DNA of 64,000 nucleotides from Tetragonia tetragonoides (GCA_038025085.1 CM076144.1:47470001-47534000); one strand, 5' to 3'; counted from the stretch's first letter, positions 19,919 to 32,050 are shown. Numbers and translations are program-made. Notes: a model not told the origin generated them from the letters alone.

Positions 19919-21829
19919 CATGATTTTGATTAACAATACAAATAATATGTCAATTGTTATAAGAGGGGTTTAAGTCTACTTTATAGAAAAGATATTTATA
20001 AATTGCATGTTACGTACCAATCTTTAACAATAGTAGGAGTATGCCCGTGCGTTGCACGGACTTTGATAATATAATAAAACTAATATAACGTGATTATTAA
20101 TCTCATTGAAAAGTCAAAGTGTAATTGTCACTTATGAAAAGCTATTAGTAATATATGGATAAATATTTATATAATCCATTAATATCATGAATGTCATCTA
20201 ATAAGATTACCATGACTTTATTTGGCATCTTATCTAATTTAAACTCTTATCATCAATTTCAATTAACTATTAATTAACTCATCCCATATGTTACATGATC
20301 CAAGAGGTAATAGTTTCAAAGTCTTTCTATGCTTGATGCTGGTATGCCAATACTCTTATGTTGATATAAGTGTACAACTAACATTTCAAAGATATGATTA
20401 TTCTTTATGGTAAAATCAGTTTAAATGTCTAATGTATACGTAACTACTTTTCAAAAAATAAAGAAGTTTTAGACGTAAACCTTATAATAGCAAAACATAT
20501 TTCAATGCTTGCTTGTTATTTCAAAGTTATATGCGGTCAAAGTACTGCCTTGAAAAACACAAAAAGTCCAATGTAATTTTATTTGTGGTCCGAAGGGAGT
20601 ACATTAATAATTATAAAGTTGAAGGGAACATAAATTGGAACCCTAAAATAGCATGGGGGATCAGTATATTACGTATAGTTATATAAGGGGATAAAATTAT
20701 ACGTGATAATGGTAAAGTTTTCTATTATTAAAGATTCGACCTAGAATCGTTTTAGATTTCATCCTTTATTTCTTTATTCTACACACTCTTTTTATTATAT
20801 TTTAACTTGAGATTGCTTTTTAAATTTTTATAACTAATATACATATCTTTTCTCTTATTTTTACATTGCAACTCTTTAGTTGTGTCAGTTTGTTAAGCGA
20901 ATTACTGATTACCTTTTTAGGTGGACGCATCTAATGTTGTAAATCAATAGAACATACTAAAAATGAGTCTCATTTTAAAGGATATTTCGTACCCGTTCCA
21001 ATGGTGTAAGCAATTTAATTTCTTAAGCGGTGAAACTAAAGTTATATGCTTTTTAAAATTTAATAGTCTATTATTTAATGATTTAGGAAAGTTCAACTTT
21101 AGTATATATTCAAAAACCTCTAATTAATAGTAACTCTTTAAGGATTTAGGAAAATACAACTTTAGTATATATTCTATACTAAAACATATATTTCTATTTT
21201 ATATTTATTTTAAAATTTTATTACAATGACTCGCTTAGGTGGATGCCTCCAATGTTGTCAGAAAATGCCTCTAATATATAGATATTATGATTATTATTGA
21301 GTACCATACTTACTAAAATACATTAAGTTTCAAAGACATTTAATACTAAGCCTCTGTCAGTCCAGTTTATGTATAACTTTATCACTCAAATAACTTTTTA
21401 TTCAGAATTAAATTAAGGGTGATAACTATGTCATGAAAATGGTTAATGGTAAAGCTAAAAAAAAAAAAATCAGTTTAGTTCAAATTTTTCCAGGTGAATC
21501 AAACATGATTTTGATTAACAATACAAATAACATGTCAATTGTTATAAGAGGGGTTTAAGTTTACTTTATAGAAAAGATATTTATAAATTGCATGTTACGT
21601 ACCAATCTTTAACAATATTTTTATTGAGTACCATACTTACTAAAACACATTAAGTTTCAAAGACATTTAATACTAAGTCTCTGTCAGTCCAATTTATGTA
21701 TAACTTTATCACTCAAATAACTTTTCGTTCCGAAATAAATTAAGGGTGATAACTATGTCATGGAAATGGTTAATGGTAAAGCTAAAAAAAAAATTCAGTT
21801 TAGTTTAGATTTTTCCAGGTGAATCAAAC
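19919..21829 (+). repeat. duplicated blocks A and B (A, B1, A', B2)
   Basis: Block A (19919-20031, 113 bp, starting CATGATTTTGATTAACAATA) recurs as A' at 21504-21616. Block B (21291-21504) recurs immediately after A' as B2 (21617-21829). A' therefore sits exactly between two B copies, giving a tandem unit of about 326 bp. Identity is above 90% by eye. Confidence 0.8.
20045..20059 (-). repeat. Helitron-like hairpin
   Basis: CCGTGC-GTT-GCACGG follows GTATGC, as in the other hairpins of this window. No clean CTRR end is visible. Confidence 0.35.
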
Positions 21830-23070
21830 GGAGCCTAAGGAGTGGCTTAATTATGTATGCATATTCAAAAAAAGAAAAAAAAAGAAAAAAAAAAAACGGA
21901 AAGTTCTCAACAATGTAAGGCAAAACATTATATTGTAGTCACAACGTCTCGTACTAAAATTCCATATCCTCTTACAAAAATAGGTACTTCTCACTTTTCA
22001 TGTGGTGACCCATTATTTTGAGAGAATGGAGTAATAATTCAAAACCATGCTCCAACAACCATTTTGTATAGTCCTTTATTTTTGAATGGAGTAGTTTGCA
22101 AAGTTTTAAGTAGTAACATAAGAGACTTACCTCCAAAAAAGTAACATAAGAGAATACATGCCAAGCTAATATTTTTCCAATATTTTACCTCATACATTAC
22201 CCCATATGAAATCACAAATAGATCAAACTTCCAAAAAACATTTGCAGCCCAAATAACACTACAAAATTTCCTGTCGCTGAGGCCCTTTGATCCCTTAATT
22301 AATAACTTTTATGTCATCAAATGCATTCATGAAGCTATGTAGCATAGTAATGGTGACTTGAATAGTTCTCCAAGCCACCAGGACCCCACCTATACAATAT
22401 CAAGGGTGGCTGGAAAAATCATGACCAGAGCATATACTGTATCAAATACTCCATACTATAGTCCATCCCTTCAATTCTCGTCTTCTCGAAATACATGTCT
22501 GCAAATATATTTTTTTGAGAGGAATGTCTGCAAATATTTTTGGTGCTACTGATCAGACATGTAGTGTAGGCCTGAATCATGATGTACACATGCATTAGTA
22601 TTTGAAGGTTTAATAACGACTATCTAAAGAAGTGTATAAGTCAAGTATAGAGTTAATGATTCTGATCTAAATCTTCTTGGTATCTTAAAAGCAAACCAAA
22701 AACAAATAAAGATTAAAAGATGAGCATAAAACTCATTACAGGAACACTGAGCATGTCAAACCCTAAAAGGTAATAAAAAAATAAAAAGAAAACAAATTTT
22801 GGTTCAAAAAATATACCTGGTAGTCAACGTATGCACACATAACTTCTTTTCTTGTACCTGATACTCCTAATTCGGTTTGTTTTATAAGAGTCAAAGTAAA
22901 TAAAAGTGTCAATATTAGCAGTATCGGAAAGCAGGAGAAGAATTGTAGGGATAGATGGTACAAATACAATTTAATTATTTGAGTTCATGTAGCTCCTGCA
23001 CCCAAGAAAAAGGAAGTTAAATCAAAACAAGCCTCTTCATCAAATTGTTGGCGATATCCACACATATGCA

Positions 23071-23470
23071 CACTACTAGATTAATGGCCTTTTACGACAA
23101 GTCAATTACGATGGGCATAAAAAACTGTCGTAATTAAACACTATTTACGACAGGCGTCGGGCCCGTCGTGATCCAATCAAACTTTGAAGCCTTTTACTCA
23201 AGTGAACCCGTCGTTGTTGGGCTAAAACAGCACGGGTAAATGAAATTAAAAGGGTTTCAGAGCCCATTTTCTCTGTTTTCACTTCAGCGACTTTCACTTG
23301 CTTCTCTCTCTCCTCGTTCTCTCTCTCTCTCACCTCTTTCAGAAGAGGAGAATGAAGGTCGAAGGAAACCATCTCCATTGAAGCTTGAAGGAATTGTCGA
23401 ATTAATCTCAATTGAAGCTCAATTTCAGGTAATGCTTTCCAGGACTTGTAATAAAATTGCTATTTTGTTC
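23071..23470 (+). mobile_element. CACTA element, 5' end fragment
   Basis: It starts CACTACTAGATTAATGG, followed by subterminal repeats of the TTACGACA type (23090-23170). A leader-like CT-rich stretch with a plausible splice donor (CAGGTAATG at about 23428) comes next. No transposase and no matching right terminus were found. Confidence 0.6.
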
Positions 23471-23793
23471 TAGGTTAGTTTTCGAACAATCCTGAGTTAA
23501 TATAATTGGTCAATTGGAGAAATTAAAGCTAAATCAATCAACAACACATTTTAGATTAGGAAAGTATGAAAACAATGCACTATGATAGTCATTCCACAAT
23601 ATCAGTGATAACTGATAAGTAAGATTTTTTCTAGGTGCATTTGTATAGAAATTGGTCAATTGACTAACAAAATCCCTTACTAATAGCTAGAAGTTAGGAG
23701 CAGAAAAGGTTTGCCGGTACAATTACTCGTAGAGGCTAGAAGTTAGTATCGGCGGTTCAATTAACAAAATCCCTTATTAATAGATAGAAGTTA

Positions 23794-24026
23794 GGCCCGG
23801 TTCTTTTCGTCGTTTCTATGCTTCATTCCGTTCCGTTCCACACCGCGCTGCAATTTCCGTTCCGTTCTGCACCGCACCGTAATTTTCGTTCCGTTCCGTA
23901 CCACACAAGTTATATTTATTATTCCATTCCGTCCCGCGCTGCAATTTCTGTTCCGTTCGACACTGCGCTGCAATTTCCGTTCCGTTCCTCACCGTCCCGC
24001 ATCATTCCGTTGACGAGAACAGGACC
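23794..24026. mobile_element. Harbinger/Tourist-type MITE
   Basis: A TTA duplication (23791-23793 and 24027-24029) flanks imperfect TIRs, GGCCCGGTTCTTTTCGTC and, inverted, GGTCCTGTTCTCGTC. The 233-bp interior is made of TTCCGTTCCGTTC and CACCGCGCTGCAATTT-like repeats. Confidence 0.75.
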
Positions 24027-24479
24027 TTAGTATGCGTGAAATGTGAATAGTGAATACTGCTATTGGATCTATTTTACAGGGGAATTAACCGAAAAAGAAG
24101 GCAATTATTGAGTATAAGATTTTTGATGCAATTTTAAAAAGTAGAAAAAACATAGCTAATGTCATAATTGCTTTTGGCGGGAAAATTTTCTTTGAGAGGA
24201 TGCCATGTGTACAAAGATTATGTCAGCCGGTTATTATTTTAGTAGAAAAGTATATAGATTTTGACTTTCAATACTTCCCAATGAGTATTTATTACTAGTT
24301 TTCCTACTTTACCCTTCCTTTTTCTTGTCATTTACTTCTTTTCTCTCATCAATATTGCATTTAATGCTTAAGAATAGTTTATTCTTTTTACCATCTCTTT
24401 TTCTTGAATTCACAATTTCTTAGTTTGTGTGCAAAGTCAAAAAATGACTTATATTATGAAACGGATGGAGTAAAAAACA

Positions 24480-24676
24480 AGAATGACAATTAAAAATGTC
24501 CTATTTGTTGCTTATCAAATAGGGCATTTCTAAAAAAACGTCTTAATAACCTAAGACAACAAGACAAATAATGCATTTTAAGGGCATTTAAAAAATGCCC
24601 TCTTAACCTAATAGAGCGTTTTTTTGATCAAATAGGGCGTTTTAAAATGCCTTTTTAAAACTGAAATATTGTAGTG
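24480..24676 (-). mobile_element. CACTA element terminus with subterminal repeats
   Basis: It ends ATTGTAGTG at 24676, i.e. CACTACAAT on the minus strand. Inverted AAATAGGGCGTTTT/AAAATGCC units precede it. Its partner end was not found; the 23071 end belongs to a different subfamily by subterminal motif. Confidence 0.55.
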
Positions 24677-24879
24677 TTTTGAGACGTGGAATTGGCAGGA
24701 TCAATTCCAGATCCAAACCAATTCCAATACCAGTACCCATGCTCACCGGGCGTACCGATCGATCATAGCTCCTATATCGGGTGAAGTATCCTTGAAAATG
24801 GAGATAAATTGTAAAACAATCCCCCTTGGAAGTAGAACATTTATTTTCTTTTTGGAAGATAATTAATAACATCCATCGT

Positions 24880-25215
24880 GACCTTGCCAACTACCCCAAG
24901 TCATTACAAGATATGATAAAACATAATGTGGAATAGGCAATGCAACCAAAGACTACAATACTACAAAACTTGACCTGATTAATTTTAGCCGTAAATATTT
25001 TGGCCGTAACGAAGCTAAGGGACACAATTCGATCATACCACAAGTAAGATGGTCAAGGCGCGCTAGTGTCCCGTGACATTGAGCCTAATAACATTGACGA
25101 ATGACGAGGCTTTGATGGCCTACACTGATGAGCTCTCTATTCACAGATGTTTATGCGCCAGACATTGGATTGGAGAAGCTGATCGATTTCACTAAGATTT
25201 TGGAGACAATTACCT
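24880..25215 (+). pseudogene. cis-prenyltransferase relic
   Basis: Nucleotide similarity to the better preserved pseudogene at 29625-30624 runs through AAGTCATTACAAGA, GTGACATTGAGCCT, GACGAGGCT, ATGGCCTACACTGA and ACAGATGTTTATGCGCCAGA. All frames contain stops. The segment between the DEALM and AYTE blocks is deleted, so it is older and more decayed than its neighbour. It probably arose by duplication of the same CPT gene. Confidence 0.7.
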
Positions 25216-25669
25216 TTCTCAAAATGAGCTTTTGGTCGCCAGAAAAAAGATAAAGCTCATTTCACAAGTTTATTAATTCAAAAGGTAATACTCTACCAAA
25301 TTTATTAACATCTCGAATTTTAAATAAAAAATCAAACGCACAAATTTTTTTATTAAAAAATAAAAAAAATAAATTAAAACACCTGTAATAATAATAAAAC
25401 GCCTAAGTACGTCACGCACTAGCTAGCTATAGGCCCATGTAATGAAAATTAAACCTAATAAAACTTACTTGTATCATAAATTCCCGAATTATCAACGTGG
25501 GAAGCATCAAATCTCAGAATAAAACTAAAATTAAAAAAAAATAATAATAATTTAACCTGCGTGGGAGGCATAAACTTAGTGATACAAGCCGAACTGGTGA
25601 CTTTTCCTCCCAAACAGGCTATTATTAATAATAACAATGGTGTTCGTATGTATAATTTTATTTCTCCAG

Positions 25670-25677
25670 CATATATA
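25670..25677 (+). promoter_or_regulatory. TATA box of the small secreted-peptide gene
   Basis: CATATATAGCA lies about 85 bases before the ATG. This leaves a plausible leader of about 50 bases containing ACAACAAATAATCCC. Confidence 0.6.
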
Positions 25678-25755
25678 GCACGCAGTTGAAATAATTCTCC
25701 TACAAATCTACAACAAATAATCCCTTGTTCTTCATACGCCCTCTCGTACTAGCTA

Positions 25756-26013
25756 ATGGCACAAACTAATGCAGGTGGTAATAATAAGTTCATTTTTTAT
25801 GCCATTGCCATTATCCTAGCTTTGGCTTCTCTTTCCATCTCAGATGCCCGTGCCCTCCGGCCTGATGACTACCGGGCTGACCTCGAATTCCAAGATCTCA
25901 AAACTTCCGGAACCCTCGATGCCCAGGTAGGCAATATCGACGTTATCGTTGACGTTGGTGGCGACGACCTCGACCACCCGGCCTCAGTATTAACTGAACC
26001 ACGATGGCCTTAG
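25756..26013 (+). CDS. small secreted acidic peptide, unknown family
   Basis: An intronless 85-residue frame. After a short polar N terminus there is a hydrophobic stretch, FIFYAIAIILALASLS (about residues 12-27), and a likely signal-peptidase site after SDARA. The mature part is acidic (DYRADLEFQDL, VDVGGDDLD) and ends TEPRWP. It resembles precursors of plant signalling peptides in size and layout, but I recognise no CLE, CEP, IDA or PSK motif and propose no function. A TATA box at a normal distance and the first ATG after it support the start. A MITE begins 34 bases after the stop. It lies between two cis-prenyltransferase pseudogenes. Confidence 0.65.
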   Translation: MAQTNAGGNNKFIFYAIAIILALASLSISDARALRPDDYRADLEFQDLKTSGTLDAQVGNIDVIVDVGGDDLDHPASVLTEPRWP

Positions 26014-26046
26014 CCGGCCGTAGGTGTATGGTGTATCTTACCCTTA

Positions 26047-26344
26047 GGTGGTGTTAACTAGGTTGCAATCAAATGCAATGCAATCATTTTATAGGGTAAA
26101 TGGGAAGTGAAAAAGGAAAAATGGGAGGAAGGAGATGGAAAAAATAAGATTGATTACACCATCCAAAGTAATCATCATTACATGAGAAAAGTTGAGCAAT
26201 TGTGATTACAATGGTTAATTAATGCAATCAACCCCACTTTTTCTATCCTTTTTTTCCTCCCACTCCTTCACTTTTCACCTCCCATTTACCCTATAAAATG
26301 ATTGCATTGCATTTACATTTAATTGCAACCTAGTAAACGAGGCC
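26047..26344. mobile_element. Harbinger/Tourist-type foldback MITE
   Basis: TTA duplications lie at 26044-26046 and 26345-26347. The long imperfect arms share ACTAGGTTGCAA, AATGCAATGCAATCATTTTA and GGGTAAATGGGA. At 298 bp it sits where the 3' UTR or terminator of the upstream peptide gene is expected. Confidence 0.85.
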
Positions 26345-28019
26345 TTAGAGCATGGCCTAAAGGTTTCGATCTCCTAGACCACACGCTGCTACAGCGTCCA
26401 TATATATGCATGGAGTCTTTAAGATCGAGTATTAATATAGCTGTTCAATTCAATTGGTGACAATCGTTGTGTTATTTGCCTTTGTCGATCTCTTGAAATT
26501 TTTTTCTAATACTTTTTAATTTCTTTAGTTTTACTACTATAAAGTTTGATATTTGATCAGTTTTAGCAACATGTTTACAACTTTATATTACTCCATCTGA
26601 CTAAATAATGTCTTTCTTAAGAAAACTATTGGAAAATTTTCAATCTTGATAAAGATCTTAATAATATTAACCCAATTGTTGATTTGTTTTTGCCTTTCAA
26701 GTGTTTTATCAATTGTCATGTGAATATGTGATGATACGCTAATCTTATCTTTAAAGTGCTTGATGATGTTGACAAATTGGCTGTGTTGACCCATTTTGGA
26801 GTGCTTAAACTGGACCTAAATGTTAAAGGTGCTCAATGTGATGATGTTGACAAAATTGACACCATTGTTGAAACTTGAACATGAGTTTGGAGTGCTTAAT
26901 CAGTAAAGGATATCTATGTTGTATATTTTTGTATATCAAAAATATTAAAGCATTTTCAAATAAATAAATATTATGTTTCATATTTATTCAAAATTGTTTT
27001 ATGAGTATTTTCCTAAAATTACTATGAAACTACACTACATAATTAAATGTTTTCTTATGCTGGTAGATTGTGAGTCATCTAAAAAATGAACCAATGTGTC
27101 TTTTAGGTAAAGTGACATGTCTTATACCAAGAGGCATGTATAAGTGAAACATTGTGTCTTTTCATTTTCAAATGAACAAGCACATCTCTTGAGAATAGAT
27201 GCAATGGTTCAAATGGTGTTGTTTCAACATCTATAAATACCAACCATCATTTCCACAAACACTATTACACACAAAATATTGAGTATATTGAGTTCCTGAT
27301 CAAGAATCAAAAAGTTGTACATGCTTTTTGATTCTAGTGTGAAAATATTGTATCCTGGGAGTAGAATTTCCCTAAAACATCTGTACCGAAGGGGAAAATT
27401 ACTATTCTTAAGATAGCTTTCTGGAAGCGCCTTATATTTAAATTAAATTATAAGAGAGAGTGTTTTGAGTATGCCACATTATTTATTTAATAATATAATC
27501 CCTAAATTTTCTAATCTAACAATCTACGCAAAGACTCCCCACTAGCTGATCTTTTTTTAATTTCCTTTTTTTAAGAGGCTGGAGTTGTTCATTTCAATGG
27601 ACCCTAATTTCCTCTCTATATGTACAAAATAGGTCAATGACATGCTAAATTACTAATGAAGTGACCAAGATTAAGTTAACCAAACGCATGATAAATGACT
27701 AATATTGAGTCTTTGTTATTGAACCAATTGACAATAATGGACTAATCAATAATCATAGCTCCTAAATCGGCTGGAGTATCCTTAATAATGGAACTATAAT
27801 GTACTTAAAACAACTATATATGATATCCCCTGTTAAACAACTATTTATAGTGAGAATGGTAAAATACAAAAATTTACTGTAAACCCCAAAGCTTGAAATA
27901 TGCACTCGGGTATATATATGGTGGTTAATGTGCCCATAAGTACCATGTCATTAATTATGTTGGGCTTAGTTTAAATGAAAGTATTACAAAAAGTTATGTG
28001 GACTTAATCCATGGTGAAC

Positions 28020-28245
28020 CAATACTTCATCTGGAGTCATCCCTTTAATAGTGGAGTCCCCCCATACTTCACAATTCACATGGAGCCACCCCCTACTTCA
28101 CTTGGAGCTACCCCTCAAATTTATACTTGGCGTCACGCCACCCCTCTAATAGTGGAGTCACCCCATACTACATCTGGAGCCACCCCTCTAATAGTGGAGT
28201 CATCTCATACTTCACCTGTGACTATCCCTCAAATTTACTTGGTCC
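28020..28245 (+). repeat. degenerate minisatellite
   Basis: Irregular copies of CTCTAATAGTGGAGTCA, ACTTCACTTGGAGCTACCCC and related units, separated by 30-60 bp. It reads openly in one frame without any domain. Confidence 0.6.
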
Positions 28246-28759
28246 ACAGTGGACTAAATCCACACAAAACATATTGAACCCCAATGCTACGGAGTAAATA
28301 GATCAAGGTTAATGGGGCGAGCTGGCCGAGTCATGGGCCGGGCTAACCGGTCATGCTCGGGTCTGATCCAATCATTTAAATAAAAAGATCAAGATGGGCA
28401 ATGGAATTCGGCCGATCATGTACACATCGTCACATTGTCCAGCCCAGGAAGACCCTTTATACATACACCAGTTTATGTCAAGTTTTATTGATGAAAAGAA
28501 TTTGATAAACAACAATAAAATTTGATAAAAAGTTGTCAATAAGTCGCTTATAAGACCGCCTCAACATGAGGTCACCTGTACAACCAAACATAACGTTAAC
28601 ACAACCAAGCATGATATTACGATTTTTGAGGCGCCTCATACAAAGTTTTATGAAAAGCAATATATGATTAATCAAATTTTATCAAATATACTTACAACTT
28701 GTTATCAAATTTCATGGTTGTTTATTTGTTTTCTAATTCATAATTTATCCACCAACTCC

Positions 28760-29271
28760 TTTGGTCAGTGGTTGGCAGAACAGTGGTTGTGATTGGAATA
28801 ACACGTCAAACGCCGAGTCTCAAGTGGTATTCACACACACAGTCTCAAATCTCCGTAGTAGTATGCTAGTACCAAACCCAAACAACAACTTATGTTCTCT
28901 CTTGCCTCACTTTGATGGCACTCAATTAGGGTTTCGTGATTACTGGTTGATCACAGGTGAAACCCTAATCAGTTATACGTTCAGTATATATAGAGAGGCG
29001 TAGAGGGTTGTCTGGTTAGGTTATGTGTGCAGCATGAGCTTAATCCGAATTAATCCCTTTCAATAGAACGAAACTGCTTAAGTGTGCGACCTTGCTGCTG
29101 GTTCACTTAATATAACAGTAAGACCAAACACCTTTGGGCCCACAAATCGTAATTGACCTCTAGTAAGACATTACGACTACCCATATTAAAGTAAAGATCG
29201 ATTTTCACTATCTAACCAATTATACAACTCTTAATTCTTATAACGATTAGTTCATAGGGCAGATCCAACAT
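28760..29271 (-). repeat. LTR-like segment
   Basis: The minus strand begins TGTTGGATCTGCCC at 29271, a typical LTR start. It includes CTATATATACTG (near 28990) as a TATA-like element and then AACCCTAATT. The inner LTR end and any duplication were not identified. Confidence 0.35.
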
Positions 29272-29624
29272 TCCCTATTCATTTTTTCATTTTAATTTTA
29301 TTTGACATCATTTTGTTGTTTTCGTATGGATGATAGCATAAATGGGAGTCACCTTGAGAATAAGAAGAAAGCCACCCACAAGTGTAAAGATGCTACCCCT
29401 ATTTATGAACATGGTCATCAAATCAAAGTATGCTAACTAAAATGAAAACAACTCCCTTAATTAGTTCACGATTGGACCAGAAGTATACACGAGAATTGGA
29501 CACAAGTCACACAAGTCGAAAATTGGACCAGCCAATTAAAGAGATGAGATAAGATAAGAGCCTGAGATGAGATATCGATGATCAGCTTGCATTGCAAAGG
29601 TAGTTTCACAAGTAAAACACAATA

Positions 29625-30624
29625 ATGTTGCAGCAATTGCAGTTGCAGAAACCAATATTTGGTACGATTACTATTACTAATACCAGTCCCTTACACCACT
29701 CCCTAATTAAACTCAGGGAACACAAAACATCACCATGTTTATGCACCAATTCTCAGTCACAAGGTAATACCTCTGATGACGGGTTGCCACGTGGTCTCCG
29801 CCAAGAATCGCTGCCAAAACATGTGGCAGTGATCTTGGATGGGAACCGGAGATGGTGCAAGTCCAAAGGCATAGACCTTGACTATGCACCGTTCTATCGG
29901 TCGAACATGCTGTTTGTACAACTAAGTAGTTTACAATTGAGCGACTATTCTCGTGAGAGTTACACCAATTCGATCCTGATATATAATTAATGTTAGCGAT
30001 TTAGGACACAAGATATATCAAATGAATATGAACCTTGTTGACCTTACTTGGATAGTCAATTTGTTGTCTGGTTTCCTTCTCTATAGATATACTGAACACG
30101 AACTTCATATCGATTATTATTCTCTTGAACACATAGGACTTTTTTTGATAGTACATTAATTTCTGAAAGGTACGGAACGCGAGTCACGGCAATTGGAGAA
30201 CTCTCAGGCCTTCTCAAGTCATTACAAGAGACGTTAAAACATGTGGAAGAGGCAACCAACAAAGATTACACCACAAAACTTGAACTAATTATGGCTGTAA
30301 ATTATGGGGGGTGAAGAGACATAATTCAGGCCACAAGAAGGATTGGTGACATGATCAAGGCCGGTGACATTGAGCCTCATGCATGACATTGACGAGGCTC
30401 TAATGGAACAGCAACTTTGTACGAACATCTCCGGGCGGGCGGTTCCCTACCCGGATTTGTTTATCCGAACGAGTGGCGAGCTCCGAATTACCAACTTCTT
30501 GCTCTGGCAAATGGCTTACACTGAGCTCTATTTTACAGATGTTTATGCGCCAGATTTTGGAGAAGCTGAATTCATCAATGCTTTGCTCTCCTATCAACAA
30601 AGGGCAAGGCGCTTTGGAGCATAA
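29625..30624 (+). pseudogene. cis-prenyltransferase (polyprenyl diphosphate synthase), broken
   Basis: The 5' part (29625 to about 29885) has a Ser/Thr-rich, transit-peptide-like N terminus and motif [15 protein letters not shown]. The next family segments, through the SxFAFSxxNW region, are missing. Homology resumes near 30168 with GTRVTAIGEL, KSLQETLKHVEEAT and LIMAVNYGG. There it hits a stop and a four-base frameshift (CATGCATGAC), then continues with [23 protein letters not shown] and [17 protein letters not shown] to 30624. An intact enzyme would condense isopentenyl diphosphate onto an allylic primer (dolichol or cis-terpene precursors). The lost internal exons, a stop and a frameshift make this a pseudogene. 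Confidence 0.85.
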
Positions 30625-30923
30625 AATTTTATTGTTGTTGCTCTACTTGTTTATGCGTAGGAACTAAATAAAGAGCAAGTCTTATGGGACAAACTCATAA
30701 TAAAATGAGGAGGTTATTTATTATGAATGGAGATCTTTATTTGACTAAAAGACTATCATTATCTTACTAAAAACTATGATAAAACCTGTCTTATTCAAGT
30801 TTTTGTGTTAGGTTTCATATTTATAAGACATTAATGTTCTACTTTGCCTTTGTCAATTGAAGAAAATATTTCGTCTTTATAAGTAAGGTGGTGACAATGT
30901 GTTACACAGAAACAATAGATCTA

Positions 30924-31279
30924 GGGTCGGTTCTCCCCAACTGAAAAACGTGTATATTTATTACTGAAAATTTATTTTTGTTGAACTTTGTTGAAATTCG
31001 TTGAACTTCATTTAAGTTTATTTACCTTTGTTGAACTTCGTTGAACTTTGTTGAACTTTATTTAAGTTTATTTACCTTTGTTGAACTTCGTTGAACTTTG
31101 TTTATTTTTGTTGAATCTTCTTGATTCAAGTGTTTTTATAACTAGTTTGTATATTGGTTTGTTTAACTTTGTTGAACTTTGTTTAACTTTATTTAACTTT
31201 GTTGAAGTTTGCTAATGTTTGTTGAAGTTTTGCTGAAATTTGCTGAAATAAACAGAAATAAGCTGGGGAGAACAGACCC
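30924..31279. mobile_element. Harbinger-like MITE, complete
   Basis: CTA target duplication (30921-30923 and 31280-31282). The TIRs are GGGTCGGTTCTCCCCAACTG and, inverted, GGGTCTGTTCTCCCCAGCTT. The 356-bp interior consists of TTGAACTTTG/TTGAACTTCG units. A truncated sister copy lies at 2790-3093. Confidence 0.85.
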
Positions 31280-31396
31280 CTAGTATAACTTGTTTTACAA
31301 TGAACTAAAAGAAATCCGTTTATGTTTAGTTGTGAATCATCTTCATTTATGCAAGTATGTAGTGTGCCAATATCAACCGTAGGACCAATGCATAGG

Positions 31397-31761
31397 CAGG
31401 GCCGTTCCTAAGGTTTTTGAGGCCCTGGGGCGGGATAAAAATGAGGGCCCCTAAGTATGAATTACTTGTTTTATCGGCAAAAAATAAAATAAAATTTGGG
31501 CCCCGTATTAGGAAATGAGGATATGAAGAATGAAAAATTATTTTAAATTATAGAAAAATGGGGGCCAAAGAGATTTGATCTCAAAATCTAATGTAGGTAA
31601 GGAGCAACACAACTCATTTCCAACCAAGAAACTAGGCCCTTTTTCATGTTTAGTATTTGCAAGTTTTTTTTATTTATCTTAATTTTTCATTGTTGTTTGG
31701 GCCCTCTACAGGCTGGGCCCTAGGCAGTCGCCCCTCTGGCCACCCCCTTGGGCCGGCTCTG
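31397..31761. mobile_element. hAT-type MITE
   Basis: An exact 8-bp duplication TGCATAGG (31389-31396 and 31762-31769) flanks termini CAGGGCCGTTCCTAAGG and, inverted, CAGAGCCGGCCCAAGG. It is 365 bp with no coding capacity. Confidence 0.9.
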
Positions 31762-32050
31762 TGCATAGGACATGAATGAATATCTTTCAAAGTTAAGAAC
31801 AAGGACCTAAAATGATTTGCCACCCAAGTTGATAGGTTCAAATAGGTTATGCACTCATGAAGCGTAATTGATGTTATTAATATTTTTTTTGCTGCGCAAG
31901 AGGGGATGAAACCCCAATTAAACAATGATGATATTAATTTGACTACAAGATAATGGAGACTAGTAAGACGGAATAGAGGTTGAATAGGTATGCTATTCAA
32001 AAATGCGGCAAAAAAAGAAGAAAAGAAAAGAAAAGGCAAAGAAAAAGGAA

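Larger units (their letters stand above)
26348..29624. other. gene-free interval with LTR-like fragments
   Basis: A possible solo copia-type LTR ends TCTAACA at about 27519, with CTATAAATACC near 27231, but no matching target duplication is seen. A second LTR-like segment lies at 28760-29271 and a minisatellite at 28020-28245. A 53-base segment near 27755 (ATCATAGCTCCTAAATCGG) resembles 24762. No gene is supported. Confidence 0.45.

Noticed and set aside
23818..24030. 70-residue frame with repeated FRS words
   Set aside because: It is the translation of the TTCCGTTCCGTTC repeats inside a MITE.
26766..27519. Solo copia-type LTR
   Set aside because: The TATA-like element and TCTAACA end are suggestive, but no matching 5-bp duplication or clear TG start was found, so only mentioned as a possibility.
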